Made by a program: the position numbers and the translations under genes. This document shows positions 5,120 to 5,726 of a DNA stretch of 5,726 nt, piece by piece (the first letter of the stretch is position 1; every line of letters starts with the position of its first letter). Below the pieces are notes generated by a model. That model did not search any database and had not been told where the DNA came from. It worked only from the letters and a program-made list of their open reading frames with translations. The stretch is from positions 1 to 5,726 of the forward strand of contig CANFIE010000273.1 of assembly GCA_947446625.1 (NCBI GenBank). The letters run 5' to 3'. This stretch comes from Acetobacteraceae bacterium. Lineage in GTDB: Bacteria > Pseudomonadota > Alphaproteobacteria > Acetobacterales > Acetobacteraceae.

Positions 5120-5726
5120 ATGCGCCGCCGCGCCGCCCTGGCCCTTGGCGCCAGCACCCTGCTGCGGGCGCCCGGCCTGGCGCAACTGGCCACCCGGCCG
5201 CTGCGCCTGGTGGTGCCCTGGGCGGCCGGCGGCACCACCGATGTGCAGATGCGCGGCTTTGCCGAGGCGCTGCAACGCCGCAGCGGCCAGCCCGTTGTGG
5301 TGGAGAACAAGCCCGGCGCCGGCGGCATGCTGGGGCCGCAGGCGCTGCTGCATGAAAAACCCGATGGCAGCGTGCTGTGCCAAATGGCGGTCAGCGTGCT
5401 GCACCATGCCATCCTCTCACCCCGCCCGGCCTTTGACGCGCTGCGCGACTTTACCTGGGTGATTGGCCTGACCGGCTACCTGTTCGGCGTGGTGGTGAAG
5501 CCGGACGCGCCGTGGCGGAACTTCGCCGAATTCATGGACGACGCCGCACGCAACCCGGGCAAGCGCAGCTATGGCACCTCGGGCATCGGCTCGACCCAGC
5601 ACATCACCATGGAGCGCGTGACGCGGGCGCGCGGGCTGGACTGGCTGCACGTACCCTACCGCGGCGTGGCGGAAACGGTGAACGCCGTGCTGGCCGGGCA
5701 GATTGACGCGGCGGCGGCCAGCAGCG
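5120..5726 (+). CDS. Bug-type periplasmic solute-binding receptor, second tandem copy (3' end outside the window)
   Basis: 202 codons are visible, about 60% of a typical family member, and the frame stays open to the window edge. The ATG at 5120 is the only possible start: the same frame has a TGA at 5090 and no other start codon between. It begins 1 bp after the preceding stop (TAGCATG) and lacks a clear Shine-Dalgarno sequence, so reinitiation by the same ribosomes is likely. After a short Arg-rich signal peptide (RRRAALALGAS) come RPLRLVVPWAAGGTTD, ENKPGAGGMLGPQAL, DFTWVIGLTGYLFGVVV, YGTSGIGSTQHITME and HVPYRGVAE. A hand alignment without gaps gives 101 identities in 177 positions to the first copy (about 57%), so the pair arose by an old tandem duplication. 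The sequences differ around the ligand loops (TPGVGTSL versus TSGIGSTQ), which allows different ligands. Confidence 0.92.
   Translation, partial: MRRRAALALGASTLLRAPGLAQLATRPLRLVVPWAAGGTTDVQMRGFAEALQRRSGQPVVVENKPGAGGMLGPQALLHEKPDGSVLCQMAVSVLHHAILSPRPAFDALRDFTWVIGLTGYLFGVVVKPDAPWRNFAEFMDDAARNPGKRSYGTSGIGSTQHITMERVTRARGLDWLHVPYRGVAETVNAVLAGQIDAAAASS

Noticed and set aside
3937..5412. 491-codon open frame on the minus strand
   Set aside because: It lies antisense to both receptors, has low-complexity His/Arg/Ala/Gly composition, no recognisable domain, and overlaps well-supported genes. It is a by-product of high G+C content.

Overview
The window is about two-thirds G+C and almost fully coding. 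It looks like the chromosome of an alphaproteobacterium, most likely a Roseomonas-like member of the Acetobacteraceae. This is inferred from three things: xseA and purD lie head to head, the codon third positions are strongly G/C, and Bug-type (tripartite tricarboxylate) solute receptors with Arg-Arg signal peptides are present, a family greatly expanded in that group. No rRNA, tRNA, CRISPR, insertion sequence or phage gene was seen.

Layout. Positions 1-643 (minus) hold the N-terminal half of exonuclease VII large subunit (xseA), cut by the window edge. A 48-bp gap separates it from the divergent purD (692-1963, plus), a complete housekeeping gene of purine synthesis. The purD stop codon lies in the first of three tandem 16-bp repeats, which together place a stop in all three forward frames. 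Converging on purD is a two-gene minus-strand operon. Its first gene is an alpha/beta hydrolase (3048-3923) and its second an Ldh2-family NAD(P)-dependent 2-hydroxyacid/malate-type dehydrogenase (2002-3051); they share an ATGA stop/start overlap. After a 229-bp non-coding gap come two tandem plus-strand Bug-type periplasmic receptors (4153-5118, and 5120 to the window end), 1 bp apart and about 57% identical over the part compared.

How the parts may work together. xseA and purD are core genes and probably unrelated in function to the rest. The hydrolase, dehydrogenase and two receptors resemble a small accessory uptake-and-catabolism module: the receptors would bind an organic acid in the periplasm, the hydrolase could cut an ester, lactone or similar bond, and the Ldh2 enzyme could interconvert a 2-hydroxy acid and a 2-oxo acid. 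No membrane transporter (TctA/TctB type) or regulator is visible, and the substrate cannot be read from the sequence.

The most unusual non-coding region is the divergent gap 3924-4152. It holds an 18-bp inverted repeat that looks like an operator or small hairpin, and a very strong plus-strand intrinsic terminator (14-bp perfect stem plus T-run) only 69 bp before the first receptor. No plus-strand gene lies directly ahead of that terminator. It may therefore end a short RNA, act in the receptor operon's leader, or stop antisense read-through from purD.
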